64,000 bases of DNA from Carnobacterium_A antarcticum (GCF_042658365.1 NZ_JBHSQC010000005.1), one strand, 5' to 3'. Counted from the stretch's first letter, positions 8,266-17,130 are shown. Notes: generated from the letters alone by a model not told the origin. Program-made: numbers and translations.

Positions 8266-9354
8266 CTAGCCATTTAAATCTGGCTTTTCTGCAAAAGCAT
8301 TTAATCCATTGTACCTATCTGTATGAACGATATCGCTTGCTAAATAGTCATAAATGCTTTTCTCAATTGGTATTCCTTCTTTAAGAAATCCTTTTTCACG
8401 CAATTGACCTCTCTCGCCTGGCACGTATACTTGATCGAACCCTTTTGCTGGACGGATTTGGTGCAACTCATCAATCGTTTCTTCAATATCATCTTTAAAA
8501 CTATCTAAGTTGGTAAAACGCTTAGGATCAATCAAAATATAGAGTTGCCCTAAGTTTCTTCCTTCTGTCATATTTGCGTACATGGAAGAAACGTGCTTGC
8601 CAAATGGTAAACCTAGCAGCATTCCTGAAAGGATATCCACCATCATCATCAACCCGTATCCTTTAGGGCCAGCTATCGGCAACAAGCCCGCCACGTCGTG
8701 AGGGTTTGTGGTCGGCACACCTTCATCATTTACTGCCCAAGTGTCGGGAATATCTTTATTTTTTGAGCGGGCATCCAATACCTTACCCCATGCTTGAACG
8801 GTTGTAGCCATGTCAAATAAAATCGGCTCGCCTGTTTTTCTAGGTACTCCATAAGCAATTGGATTCGTGCCATAGTAAGTTTCGGCTCCTCCAAAAGGAA
8901 CAACCATAGGATCTGACTGGCACATTGCAATACAAATCAAGTCATTTTCTGCTGCTTTCTTTACATAATAAGAAAGAACCCCGCTGTGGCTCATTTTTGA
9001 GACACCTACAATGGCCACACCGCTTTCTTTCGCAAAAGGTATTGCTTCATCTATCGCTAAGTTGCAAATGTACTGGCCTATTCCATTATCTCCATGAAAA
9101 ATGGCTGAACTTGGACCAGTCTTTTCAAATTTAACTTGAGGATCTAAAGTGACTCCTCCTTTAGCTATTCTTTCTGCATAGTATTCAACACGCACAGCTC
9201 CATGAGAGTGAATCCCTCTAGAATCTGCGTAGACTAAGTGGTTAGCAACTTCTTCAGCCTGATCCGAATGCAAACCGGCTTTTTCTAGTTTTTTCTGGAT
9301 TAAATCGTGTAATTTATCTGGCATTACTTTCACTACGTCTGTCAATATACTCAC
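8266..9354 (-). CDS. allD: Ureidoglycolate dehydrogenase-like (AllD) oxidoreductase
   Basis: A 362-residue NAD(P)-dependent dehydrogenase of the type-2 malate/lactate family (Ldh_2). Long stretches are as I remember them in E. coli AllD: YADSRGIHSHGAVRVEYYAER near the N-terminus, MCQSDPMVVPFGGAETYYG in the middle, then WGKVLDARS and GPKGYGLMMMVD. AllD oxidises ureidoglycolate to oxalurate in anaerobic allantoin breakdown. No other allantoin gene is nearby except a broken cupin at 11844 and a 2-hydroxyacid dehydrogenase at 12449, so the natural substrate could be a different 2-hydroxyacid. The uracil permease at 2773 is too far to be an operon partner. Family certain; exact substrate inferred. 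Confidence 0.8.
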   Translation of the reverse strand: MSILTDVVKVMPDKLHDLIQKKLEKAGLHSDQAEEVANHLVYADSRGIHSHGAVRVEYYAERIAKGGVTLDPQVKFEKTGPSSAIFHGDNGIGQYICNLAIDEAIPFAKESGVAIVGVSKMSHSGVLSYYVKKAAENDLICIAMCQSDPMVVPFGGAETYYGTNPIAYGVPRKTGEPILFDMATTVQAWGKVLDARSKNKDIPDTWAVNDEGVPTTNPHDVAGLLPIAGPKGYGLMMMVDILSGMLLGLPFGKHVSSMYANMTEGRNLGQLYILIDPKRFTNLDSFKDDIEETIDELHQIRPAKGFDQVYVPGERGQLREKGFLKEGIPIEKSIYDYLASDIVHTDRYNGLNAFAEKPDLNG

Positions 9355-9713
9355 CTATTTCTTATTATTTTAAGTTACTGTCTATACTTGCACCAGAGGT
9401 ACGTTTAGTTCTGTTGAAAAACTTATTTAGCTGTCTCTTCCGAAAAAAGAAGTAGACTATCTTTCTCTACCACACCAGTGTAAGCGCATACTGTTTTTAT
9501 TGCATTAGATTAAACTAACAAATCTATTTATAAAATTGTGCAAATTAGATAACCACGTTTGTATGCTACGTTTTTTGAATGGCATCAATCCATAAGAATT
9601 GCCCAACTTCATTCGTTTATCAAAACCGTAAAAGTCAATTAGTGGAACGATTTGCAAAGATGTGAGAATATACGTTTAATGAAAACATACTAGAATAAAG
9701 GGGCTTAAAAGTT
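9355..9713. other. Divergent promoter region between allD and the PTS gene
   Basis: These 359 bases must hold the promoters of both divergent genes. I could not pick out convincing -35/-10 pairs. AAAGGGGCTTAAAAGTT before the ATG at 9714 is the ribosome site of the PTS gene. The one recognisable candidate is the cre-like site at 9479-9492. No antiterminator-type (RAT) hairpin was evident. Confidence 0.5.
9479..9492. promoter_or_regulatory. Possible cre (CcpA) site
   Basis: TGTAAGCGCATACT matches the cre consensus TGWAANCGNTNWCA at all but two fixed positions. Its place between a catabolic dehydrogenase and a PTS permease makes carbon catabolite control plausible, but the match is imperfect. 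Confidence 0.35.
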
Positions 9714-11663
9714 ATGAAAGATATATATAACCTCAGTGTCTACTCTCCAGCCAGCGGGCGGATAATAAAACTGTCAGACGTGGACGACCCAGTATTTTCA
9801 AAAAAAATGATGGGAGACGGCTTTGCAATAGAGCCAATGGATGAAAAAATCGTTAGCCCAGCAGCTGGAAAGATTGCTTTTATCGCTCCAACTAAACATG
9901 CTATCGGTATTGAAACAAACGAAGGTTTAGCTATTGTCTTGCATCTGGGAATTGATACAGTAGATCTTAACGGTACTCCTTTTGAGCTTTTTGTTAAAGA
10001 AGGCGATTCAGTTGCTGAGAACTCAAAGATTTGCTCCATGGATCTTAAAGCAATTGAATCGGCAGGAAAAAAGACGACCGTTATAACAGCCATTACAAAT
10101 TTCTCGGAAAAAATAAAAGAAATGACGGTTGAATATGGCAATACATCTGCTGGTAATTTGGCTGCTTCTATTGAGCTTCTACCTGGTAACAAAAAAAGCA
10201 AACAACACCAAACAGAAAATTACCAAAGTTTAGCTGAAAACATTATTCGTTATGTCGGCGGCGAAGAAAATATCGATAGTTTGATTCACTGCATCACACG
10301 TCTTCGTTTTTACTTAAAAGATGAATCAAAAACGAATGGCGATGCAATGCAAGATTTAAAAGGTGTCCTCGGAGTAGCAACAGCCGGCGGCCAGTATCAA
10401 GTTATTATCGGCCCGGCTGTTAACGATGTCTACGAGGCCGTTATGTCGCAACTGTCTTTTTCTGAAAACAAACAAGATGCTGCCAGTCCTATTCCTGACA
10501 ACTCAGAAGATAAAACCGTCTTAGAAAAAATAAAAAATGGTTCTAATCAATTATTAGGGACCATTACTGGTTCAATGACTCCAATCATCAGCATTCTTGC
10601 TGCTTCAGGTGTTATGAAAGGGTTATTGGCTTTATTAACAGGATTAAATGTTGTCTCTGAAGCGGGTAATTTTTATTTGCTGGTAAGCGCAATGGCTGAT
10701 GCAGTCTTTTACTTCTTGCCTATTTTGATCGGCTTCAACGCTGCAATCAGATTAGGCGGCAATGCCATTTTAACAGCGGTCGTTGGCGGTGCCATTGCCT
10801 ATCCTACCCTCCTCGAAGCTGCTGACAAGGGGCTGAATGTTTTATCGATTGGACCCGTTGATTTTCCATTTGTTTCTTATTCCTATTCTATTTTTCCAAT
10901 GATATTAGCTGCCTGGTTGGTAAAGAAAATAGAAGCTTGGCTAAAAACATGGGTTCCTGCTTTTCTGCAAGCAATTATTAATCCAATCATTGTTATTGGA
11001 TTAGTCACTTCAATCACATTTTTGATCACTGGACCGGTCATTACCTGGTTATCTTTTGCTTTGGCAAGCGGCCTTGAAACCTTTCTAAACTGGAACGCGC
11101 CTATTTTTGGAGCCATTATTGATGGTTTTTATCAAATACTCGTTATCTTTGGATTGCACTGGGGCATTATGCCGATATATATTAATGACTTTGCAACTTT
11201 AGGTTATAGCCACCTCTCAGCCATGGTAAGTGTTACAATCGTCGGCCAAGGCGGCGCAGCATTGGCTGTCGCTATGAAGACTAAAAAAGCAGAGCTGAAA
11301 GAAATAGGATACGCAGCAGCCATTTCCGCATTCTGTGGAATTACTGAACCAGCTATTTATGGTATAACACTGCGTTACCGACGTCCTTTCATCTGTGCCA
11401 GTATAGGCAGCGCGGTTGGCGGTTTTCTGGTCGGTTTATTAGATGTTAATATGTGGAGCATTATCGGGTCGATCATTGGTCTGCCATCCTATATCGATCC
11501 TAAATTAGGGATTACCTCTAACTTTTGGTTTGCAGTTCTTGCAACGGCGATTACATTGATTGTTTCCTTTACACTCACTTATTTCTGGGGGTACAACGAT
11601 TCCATGCAAATGAGAGAAAAACGTGAAAAACCAAAAAATCCAGCAAAAATGCAGCAATTTTAG
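9714..11663 (+). CDS. PTS beta-glucoside-type permease, EIIA-EIIB-EIIC fusion
   Basis: A 649-residue phosphotransferase permease of the glucose/beta-glucoside superfamily with all three domains in one chain. EIIA comes first (residues about 1-150) with the phosphorylated His at H77 (VLHLGIDT) and partner H62. EIIB follows (about 170-255) with Cys193 in HCITRLRF. EIIC is last (about 275-640) with the GITEPAIYG motif. Beta-glucoside (BglP) and trehalose/sucrose enzymes usually read B-C-A, so this A-B-C order is unusual. The sugar cannot be predicted. No hydrolase or antiterminator gene accompanies it, which is odd for this class; the partner glycosidase may lie elsewhere. Confidence 0.9.
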   Translation: MKDIYNLSVYSPASGRIIKLSDVDDPVFSKKMMGDGFAIEPMDEKIVSPAAGKIAFIAPTKHAIGIETNEGLAIVLHLGIDTVDLNGTPFELFVKEGDSVAENSKICSMDLKAIESAGKKTTVITAITNFSEKIKEMTVEYGNTSAGNLAASIELLPGNKKSKQHQTENYQSLAENIIRYVGGEENIDSLIHCITRLRFYLKDESKTNGDAMQDLKGVLGVATAGGQYQVIIGPAVNDVYEAVMSQLSFSENKQDAASPIPDNSEDKTVLEKIKNGSNQLLGTITGSMTPIISILAASGVMKGLLALLTGLNVVSEAGNFYLLVSAMADAVFYFLPILIGFNAAIRLGGNAILTAVVGGAIAYPTLLEAADKGLNVLSIGPVDFPFVSYSYSIFPMILAAWLVKKIEAWLKTWVPAFLQAIINPIIVIGLVTSITFLITGPVITWLSFALASGLETFLNWNAPIFGAIIDGFYQILVIFGLHWGIMPIYINDFATLGYSHLSAMVSVTIVGQGGAALAVAMKTKKAELKEIGYAAAISAFCGITEPAIYGITLRYRRPFICASIGSAVGGFLVGLLDVNMWSIIGSIIGLPSYIDPKLGITSNFWFAVLATAITLIVSFTLTYFWGYNDSMQMREKREKPKNPAKMQQF

Positions 11664-11765
11664 TTTTTTAGTGAAAAGAAACCAGATCACTTCCTAATGG
11701 ATGCCAATTATTAACTAGTAAACGCATTAATGTATTTCTTTCCTACATTAAAAATAAATATTAGT

Positions 11766-11816
11766 GGACAGCACTCCAAAAAATCAGAATAGTTCTGTTT
11801 TCTTGGGGTGCTGTCC
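11766..11816. terminator. Hairpin between the PTS gene and the cupin pseudogene
   Basis: GGACAGCACTCCAA and TTGGGGTGCTGTCC form a 14-base stem between two convergent genes. Tails are only weakly T-rich, so it is a probable rather than certain bidirectional terminator. Confidence 0.55.
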
Positions 11817-11843
11817 ATATGAAAAGGTAACGTTATGTTTAGC

Positions 11844-12224
11844 TTAATCATTGTTATGCGGAATGAAACCAAGTGGTGTCGGTCCCGCAATTCCTAACAT
11901 AATGAAATCTTCATCAGAATTATTCGCCATACCATGCTTTTCACCTGCACGGGCAACTATAACGTCCCCTGCTTTGATTTGAACTATTTCGCCGCATTCA
12001 GGATAATAATCGGCCGTTCCTTCAATGACGATCCAAATATCGTCAGCCTGCTCATGTGAGTGGGTCGGCAATGTCTGGCCTGGATACATGCACCATACAG
12101 CTCCTACGCTATTAGGTGTTTCATAGAAAATATGTTTTGTCGCTTCTTCTCTAAATTCTTGAATATCGGGCTAATGGAAAATACGGTTTTTTAAATCCTC
12201 TCTTGCTAATTTTGTTAAGTTCAT
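11844..12224 (-). pseudogene. Cupin-domain gene interrupted by an in-frame TAG
   Basis: The reading frame starts at ATG 12224 behind GAGGAGGAAATACA and runs MNLTKLAREDLKNRIFH, then hits TAG at 12171-12173 (codon 18), then continues without any frame change to 11844 as a small cupin: PTHSHEQADDIWIVIEG and AGEKHGM are the two cupin motifs with metal-binding His and Glu. A CAG or CAA (Gln) to TAG change would explain it. The remaining frame could still be translated from the internal Met at 12089 (81 residues), but that site has no ribosome site. It could equally be a sequencing error. Its function is unknown; it is far shorter than the two-domain cupin AllE. Confidence 0.75.
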
Positions 12225-12448
12225 TGTATTTCCTCCTCATTTTCTATCTTTGATTTTATTGTGCATGTGTTGCTCATTAATTCACATGTTAATATTGATA
12301 AATTCATGATTGTTAGTTGTGTAACACAAAACCGTACTATTTAGACTGTTTTCTAAATAGCACAAGTTTTTATGTTGATCAATCAGCTTTACAAATGTAC
12401 GCTGATGGTTGAAACAAATCACGATTTTGGACGAAAGCCTGGGTACGA

Positions 12449-13405
12449 TTATCGCTCAATAACGTTTTGAGGCTCGCCTTCTAAGAACGAAAGTGTGTTA
12501 TCGAACGCAATGCCAGCCCGCAGTTCCATTGCTTCATTAGTAAGGAAACCTACATGTGGTGTTAAGATCGTATTTTTTGCGTGTAATAATTTATAGTCCC
12601 CAGGAATAGGAGGCTCCATATCAAACACATCAATACCGGCTCCAGCAATCTGTCCGTCATTTAATGCATCCGCCAAGGCATCATTATCAACAATTGGCCC
12701 CCGCGCGCAGTTGATTAAAATAGCTGACTCTTTCATTAAGGCTAATTTTTCTTTAGAAATCATTCCTTTTGTGCTAGGAACTAATGGGACATGTAAGGAT
12801 ACAATATCAGATTTTCTCAATAATTCATCTAATTTCATATATTCAATATCTAACCCTTCAGCTTCAGGACTTGGAGAATGATCCATAGCAACTAACTTTG
12901 CTCCAAATGCTTTAAATAAACGAGCAGTCATGGAACCAATTTTCCCCGTACCAATAATTCCAACCGTTTTCCCTTTTATTTCGCTACCTTGGAACGCTCC
13001 TGAGAACTGTTCAGCACGGATGTCTTGATTGCCTTGTGCGATTTGGCGATATAAATCTAAAACTAAACCAATCGTTAGTTCTGCAACAGCCTGGTTTGCA
13101 TATCCAGCTGCGTTACAGACCAAAATGTCTTGGTTTTTAGCATCAGCGATGCCAACATGGTCTACACCAGTAAAGGCGACATTGATTAATTTTAATTTTT
13201 CATTTTGATCAATCACTTCTGTAGGATAGGGGTTATTAGCAATCATAATAACATCTGCGTCTTCGCTTCGTTTCGCTAACTCTGTCGGATCAGTTGTTTT
13301 TTCATTGTAGTAAACAAATTCATGCCCGATCTCTTTGATAGGCTCCGCCAATTTTTCAATAAGCGAATCTGGAACATTTAATGGTTCTAATAACTTAACT
13401 AACAT
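12449..13405 (-). CDS. D-2-hydroxyacid dehydrogenase
   Basis: A 318-residue NAD(P)-dependent oxidoreductase of the D-isomer-specific 2-hydroxyacid dehydrogenase family. The nucleotide-binding motif GTGKIG is at 152-157, and the catalytic set Arg235 (NCARG), Glu264 (DMEPP) and His284 (TPHVG) is complete. The family reduces 2-keto acids such as glyoxylate, hydroxypyruvate or pyruvate; which one is not visible. Its closeness to the allD-like gene is suggestive of glyoxylate or ureidoglycolate metabolism but the two are not in one operon. Confidence 0.88.
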   Translation of the reverse strand: MLVKLLEPLNVPDSLIEKLAEPIKEIGHEFVYYNEKTTDPTELAKRSEDADVIMIANNPYPTEVIDQNEKLKLINVAFTGVDHVGIADAKNQDILVCNAAGYANQAVAELTIGLVLDLYRQIAQGNQDIRAEQFSGAFQGSEIKGKTVGIIGTGKIGSMTARLFKAFGAKLVAMDHSPSPEAEGLDIEYMKLDELLRKSDIVSLHVPLVPSTKGMISKEKLALMKESAILINCARGPIVDNDALADALNDGQIAGAGIDVFDMEPPIPGDYKLLHAKNTILTPHVGFLTNEAMELRAGIAFDNTLSFLEGEPQNVIER

Positions 13406-13842
13406 TTAATCCATTCCTTTCACTATAGGTTAATGACTTACTAAACGGTTTTTCCGAACAACTAGTGAATGAAATCACAAATAGTTTTTCTTTATTTATA
13501 CATTAACACTAATGCTTAGGATTGTTATTGTCAACTCATTCACATTAAAAAGGAGCAAGAAAAAATTCTTTTTCCTCTTTTAAATGTAGGATCCATCTCT
13601 CAAAATAGCGCCAGAAACCTCTAGTTCCGGGTATATTCTTTGAGTTGTTTGCTGATACAGTTAAATCTATCCGTCACTATTCTAAAGTAATCAATCTTCT
13701 CTACATAAAAGCAATAGCGGAATAAAAGAAGTAACAAAGCAATTCTGACTAGTGAATCTCCTTAAAGCTTAAAGTTTGACAGGGTTTCTTTTGCTATGCT
13801 AGATTTAAAATAAACAAATTCCAATAAAAAGGGAGCGATTTC
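13406..13842. other. Divergent intergenic region
   Basis: These 437 bases separate the hydroxyacid dehydrogenase gene from the Gly-rich membrane protein gene. Contents I can support: an inverted repeat AAAAGGAGcAAGAA / TTCTTtttCCTCTTTT (13548-13580) that could be a hairpin, and the promoter at 13776-13805. I see no coding sequence. Confidence 0.55.
13776..13805 (+). promoter_or_regulatory. Candidate sigma-A promoter of the TPM-like/pspA pair
   Basis: A consensus TTGACA at 13776-13781 and TAGATT at 13800-13805 with 18 bases between; the ATG follows 38 bases downstream behind AAAAGGGAGCGATTTC. Confidence 0.6.
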
Positions 13843-14904
13843 ATGGGCAGAGGTGGTGGAAGCCGAGGTGGCGGTTCATCCGGTGGAAGCCGAGGCGGAG
13901 GCGGTTCGTTCGGTGGAAACAGAGGCGGTGCCGGCCGCAGCAGCGGTGGCAGTGGTAGAGGCGGCGGTTCATTTGGTGGCGGTGGTTCATCCGGTCGCGG
14001 ATCTTATGGCGGCAACCGTGGTTCAGGTGGGCCAGTTTTTAGACCAGGACCTATTTTTATGCCAGGCAGATCAAGAAGCTATCGAAGAAGGCCAAGTTAT
14101 TATGGCGGCGGAGGCGGAAATTCAGGATGCGGATGCGGAACCATTCTAGCTATCTTGTTCATCCTGTTTGTTTTATTTTCTCTATTTGGCAGTTTTATGT
14201 TCAGTAGTTCTGGTAGTCCAAGCAGTTCGAATGATATCTCGAAGTCAACGATAGAACGTGAGCCGTTAGATAAAGGTGCCGTAAATGAAACGGCCTACTT
14301 TACCGACGAAGCCGGTTGGATCAGCAACCAAACCGAGCTGACTAAGGGCTTGAAGTACTTCTATGATAAAACAGGAGTACAGCCTCACGTTTACATAACA
14401 GATAACATCAACGGCTCAGCCAGTCTAACGAATGAAGAAATGTCCAACTTTTCCAGAGAACTATATGATCAGCTATTTACAGACGAGGCGCATCTCCTGC
14501 TTGTGTTCTATGAGCCTGTCCCCGATCAGTATATGGATTATTATGTGACCGGCACTCAGGCGAAAAGTGTGATTGATACAGAAGCTGGCGATATCTTATT
14601 AGATTATATCGATCGTTACTATTACGAAGATTTATCAGATGAAGCGTTTTTTAGCAAATCTTTTCACGATGCAGCTGACCGTATTATGGAAGTGACACGT
14701 TCACCATGGATCACCGTCTTTATCGTTATTGGCAGCGTTGTGCTGATTGGTCTACTGTTCTTATGGTGGCAACGTTCTAAAAAGCAAAAGAATCTTGAAG
14801 CCAAACAAACAGAAGATATCCTCAACACACCATTGGAAAAATACGGCAGCACCGAAGCTGAAGAACTGGCAAAAAAATATAAAGACGATAACGAAAAAAA
14901 ATAA
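13843..14904 (+). CDS. Gly/Arg-rich membrane protein with TPM-like domain
   Basis: A 353-residue protein in four parts: an N-terminal low-complexity stretch of Gly, Ser and Arg (residues 1-63), a basic linker with a CGC motif (96-98), a first membrane helix (about 99-120), an extracytoplasmic TPM-like domain (about 150-285; TEAYFTDEAGWI-like start, then VYITDN and LLLVFYEP), and a second membrane helix (about 288-308) with a charged cytoplasmic tail. TPM (YgcG-type) domains are found in envelope proteins of uncertain function. It lies 27 bases upstream of a pspA-like gene, so the two probably work together in membrane maintenance. The RGG-rich head is unusual and could bind RNA or lipid head groups; that is speculation. 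Confidence 0.82.
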   Translation: MGRGGGSRGGGSSGGSRGGGGSFGGNRGGAGRSSGGSGRGGGSFGGGGSSGRGSYGGNRGSGGPVFRPGPIFMPGRSRSYRRRPSYYGGGGGNSGCGCGTILAILFILFVLFSLFGSFMFSSSGSPSSSNDISKSTIEREPLDKGAVNETAYFTDEAGWISNQTELTKGLKYFYDKTGVQPHVYITDNINGSASLTNEEMSNFSRELYDQLFTDEAHLLLVFYEPVPDQYMDYYVTGTQAKSVIDTEAGDILLDYIDRYYYEDLSDEAFFSKSFHDAADRIMEVTRSPWITVFIVIGSVVLIGLLFLWWQRSKKQKNLEAKQTEDILNTPLEKYGSTEAEELAKKYKDDNEKK

Positions 14905-14931
14905 AATTATCCTTGAAGGAGGAACAAAAAC

Positions 14932-15609
14932 ATGGCTATTTTAGACCGTTTTACCGACATCATCAGTGCAAACATCAATTCACTCATTGACCGAATGGAA
15001 GATCCTGAAAAAATGATCGATCAATACTTACGCAACATGACAGAAGACTTGGCAGAAGTTAAACGCAATACAGCTGGTGTCATCGCTGAAGAAACCCGTA
15101 CGAAACGCGCTGTTGATCAAAATGAAGCTGAAGTTATGAAATACAATGACTACGCCAAAAAAGCTTTAACAGCCGGAAATGAAGACGATGCACGTATTTT
15201 CCTGAAGAAAAAACAAGAACTGGAAGATGTCGGAACCGGCTTAGCGCAATCTTACGCTGCTGCACATGAAAATGCTGCAAAAATGCGTCAAATGCATGAT
15301 AAACTAGCTTCTGATATCGAAACTTTAAAAGGCCGCCGTGCTATGATCAAAGGCAAGATGTCTGTAGCGAAAACTCAAGAAAAGCTGAATAATGTCAGCG
15401 AATCTATCGGCAAAACACAAGGTGCAATGGGTTCATTCTCGCGTATGGAAGACAAAGCTGACCGCATGCTAGATGAAGCCAATGCCATGTCAGAATTAAA
15501 TCAAGAACCGGTTGACGAAGCAAAATCACTGGAAGAAAAATATTCCAGCGAAGGCTCAGCCGCTGTTGAAGATGAGCTGAACCGCCTGAAGTCAGATATG
15601 GGCTTATAA
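14932..15609 (+). CDS. PspA/IM30 family phage-shock-like protein
   Basis: A 225-residue, almost wholly helical coiled-coil protein with the PspA start MAILDRFTDIISANINSLIDRMEDPEKMIDQYLRNM-type sequence and an ESCRT-III-like helical hairpin. PspA proteins polymerise on the inner face of the membrane and protect it when stressed. AAGGAGGAACAAAAAC precedes the ATG. It is co-transcribed with the TPM-like membrane protein upstream, which could be its membrane anchor or sensor, and ends at a strong terminator. No LiaR/LiaS or PspC genes are seen in this window. Confidence 0.9.
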   Translation: MAILDRFTDIISANINSLIDRMEDPEKMIDQYLRNMTEDLAEVKRNTAGVIAEETRTKRAVDQNEAEVMKYNDYAKKALTAGNEDDARIFLKKKQELEDVGTGLAQSYAAAHENAAKMRQMHDKLASDIETLKGRRAMIKGKMSVAKTQEKLNNVSESIGKTQGAMGSFSRMEDKADRMLDEANAMSELNQEPVDEAKSLEEKYSSEGSAAVEDELNRLKSDMGL

Positions 15610-15634
15610 TAACGACTTTTTTCTATTAAAATAA

Positions 15635-15671
15635 GCAAAGAGGTTGGGACAAAAGTCCCAACCTCTTTTGC
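15635..15671. terminator. Strong bidirectional-type terminator after pspA
   Basis: GCAAAGAGGTTGGGAC and GTCCCAACCTCTTTTGC form an almost perfect stem with loop AAAA. Confidence 0.85.
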
Positions 15672-15702
15672 ATATCCGAATATTTATTCTAGAACGTGTT
15701 CC

Positions 15703-15799
15703 AAAAAGCAGACCCGACGTCCACTTCACGAATAATGCTCGATGGTCTGTGACCATACAGCGCTTATCCGTTCCAGTGATTCGGGTCTAAACGCTTTTT
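15703..15799. repeat. Inverted repeat downstream of pspA
   Basis: AAAAAGCaGACCCGA (15703-15717) is inverted at 15781-15799 (TCGGGTCtaaacGCTTTTT), enclosing a smaller palindrome GGTCtgtGACC. It holds no reading frame and looks like a dispersed intergenic palindrome, although a second copy was not proven in this window. Confidence 0.45.
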
Positions 15800-15819
15800 G
15801 TCTCACTCCCATTTTTGGG

Positions 15820-16686
15820 CTACATTTCATTGATAAAATCAGCAATCAGCTTATTGACATGTTTTGGTTCTTCGTGATGCACCCAGTGAGTAGCTTCCCC
15901 TAGCAATACTCCCCGGCCTTCATCACAAAACTCAAGGCTTTTACTGGCCAATTCATGCCCCAAAAATTGATCTTTGGCTCCCCATATCACTAAGGTGGGC
16001 ACCGTGACTCGAGATGGAATAGTTGGGCCGGAAAGGCTGCGCACATTAGCGCGGTACCAATTGATCATCGAACGCATGGCTCCCGGACGAGACCAGGCAG
16101 CACGGTACTTTTGCAAATCATTCTCACTGAATGTGCCTTCCTTGCTGCTATTCCTCAATGCCTTTACCGCAACTTTCCAATCGGACAGTTCAAATAATCT
16201 CTCCGGTATCCCTCTAAGTTGAAAGAAAAGGATATACGAACTTCTCAGAATTTGTACTGGGTGTTGTAAGATTTGTCTGCTCATAGCTGCTCCGTGTGGG
16301 GCGTTGAGGATGACTAATTTGTGGAGTAAATCAGGATGCTCTCTCGCCACTCTCCACGCCACGATTCCTCCCCAATCATGACCCACAAGAAACACTTTTT
16401 CTTTTCCAGAAGCTTTGATCAAGCCCGCAATATCCTCGACTAGATGATCCATTCGGTAGTCGCTTACTTTTTCAGGTTTGTCGCTGAGATTATACCCTCT
16501 TTGGTCAGGTGCCCATACTCGGAACCCTTTATTTGCTAAATTAGAAATCTGGTCGCGCCACCCATACCAGTATTCGGGAAACCCATGCAGCAAAATAATC
16601 AACTGTCCTTCTTCAGGGCCTTGTTGAACAACATGCAGTTTAATTCCATTCGTTTTTACGTACTTATGCTCTTCTGTTATTTCCAT
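15820..16686 (-). CDS. Alpha/beta hydrolase, epoxide hydrolase-like
   Basis: A 288-residue alpha/beta-hydrolase. The oxyanion motif HGFPE is at 34-38, the nucleophile is Asp104 in GHDWGG, with Asp239 and His267 (THWVHH) completing the triad. An Asp nucleophile and HGFP motif are typical of soluble epoxide hydrolases and related dehalogenases rather than esterases. A cap domain sits between about 130 and 220. Substrate unknown. It is monocistronic; the start is supported by AGGAGGGTTTAAAATAG upstream. Confidence 0.87.
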   Translation of the reverse strand: MEITEEHKYVKTNGIKLHVVQQGPEEGQLIILLHGFPEYWYGWRDQISNLANKGFRVWAPDQRGYNLSDKPEKVSDYRMDHLVEDIAGLIKASGKEKVFLVGHDWGGIVAWRVAREHPDLLHKLVILNAPHGAAMSRQILQHPVQILRSSYILFFQLRGIPERLFELSDWKVAVKALRNSSKEGTFSENDLQKYRAAWSRPGAMRSMINWYRANVRSLSGPTIPSRVTVPTLVIWGAKDQFLGHELASKSLEFCDEGRGVLLGEATHWVHHEEPKHVNKLIADFINEM

Positions 16687-17130
16687 CTATTTTAAACCCT
16701 CCTAGTCTACCGGAAAAATCTACTGATTCTCTGTTTGCTTATGGTATGGTTCTCCTTAGATGAACACTTCCATGCTAAGTTAATTTTAACATCTTACATA
16801 TTTGCGTTTGAAACCTAGCCTTCCTTTATTCATTTCTTTTTGAATACTTTCGTAAGCGTTTAGGTAATTGCTTTTTTCTTTTCTCGCTTGACTTCTACTG
16901 TACCTACTTCCGTTGCGATCTGTTTATCGGCAACTTCTTGTGCAATATTAGACTCAGATAATGTTAGGGCTACCACCTCTAGCTAACACTGCTGCCTGTT
17001 TTTCAGCACCCATCCTGAGATTGACACCTGTTACCCGCTGCAGCATAAAAGGAAAAATTGTGAACCGCTTGGTCTTTCAACATTTCTTTTCTACAATCCC
17101 TTTATAAAACCCTATTCTATAAAAAATCCT
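16687..17130. other. Intergenic stretch with a degraded reading frame
   Basis: Between the hydrolase and gloB. Apart from the remnant listed at 16860-17046 it holds only short AT-rich sequence with many stops on both strands. Confidence 0.5.
16860..17046 (-). pseudogene. Frameshifted coding remnant, family not identified
   Basis: Minus strand: ATG at 17046 opens MLQRVTGVNLRMGAEKQAAV and stops at a TGA near 16954; in the next frame the sequence continues ALTLSESNIAQEVADKQIAT and ends in a lysine-rich tail with TAA at 16860. The two pieces read as one protein broken by a single-base shift near 16955-16975. I do not recognise the family. No ribosome site precedes it, so the 5' part is also missing. 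Confidence 0.35.

Noticed and set aside
13853..14149. 98-residue frame overlapping the Gly-rich gene
   Set aside because: It is the +1 shadow of the GC-rich Gly/Arg repeat; no ribosome site and low-complexity translation (VEAEVAVH...).
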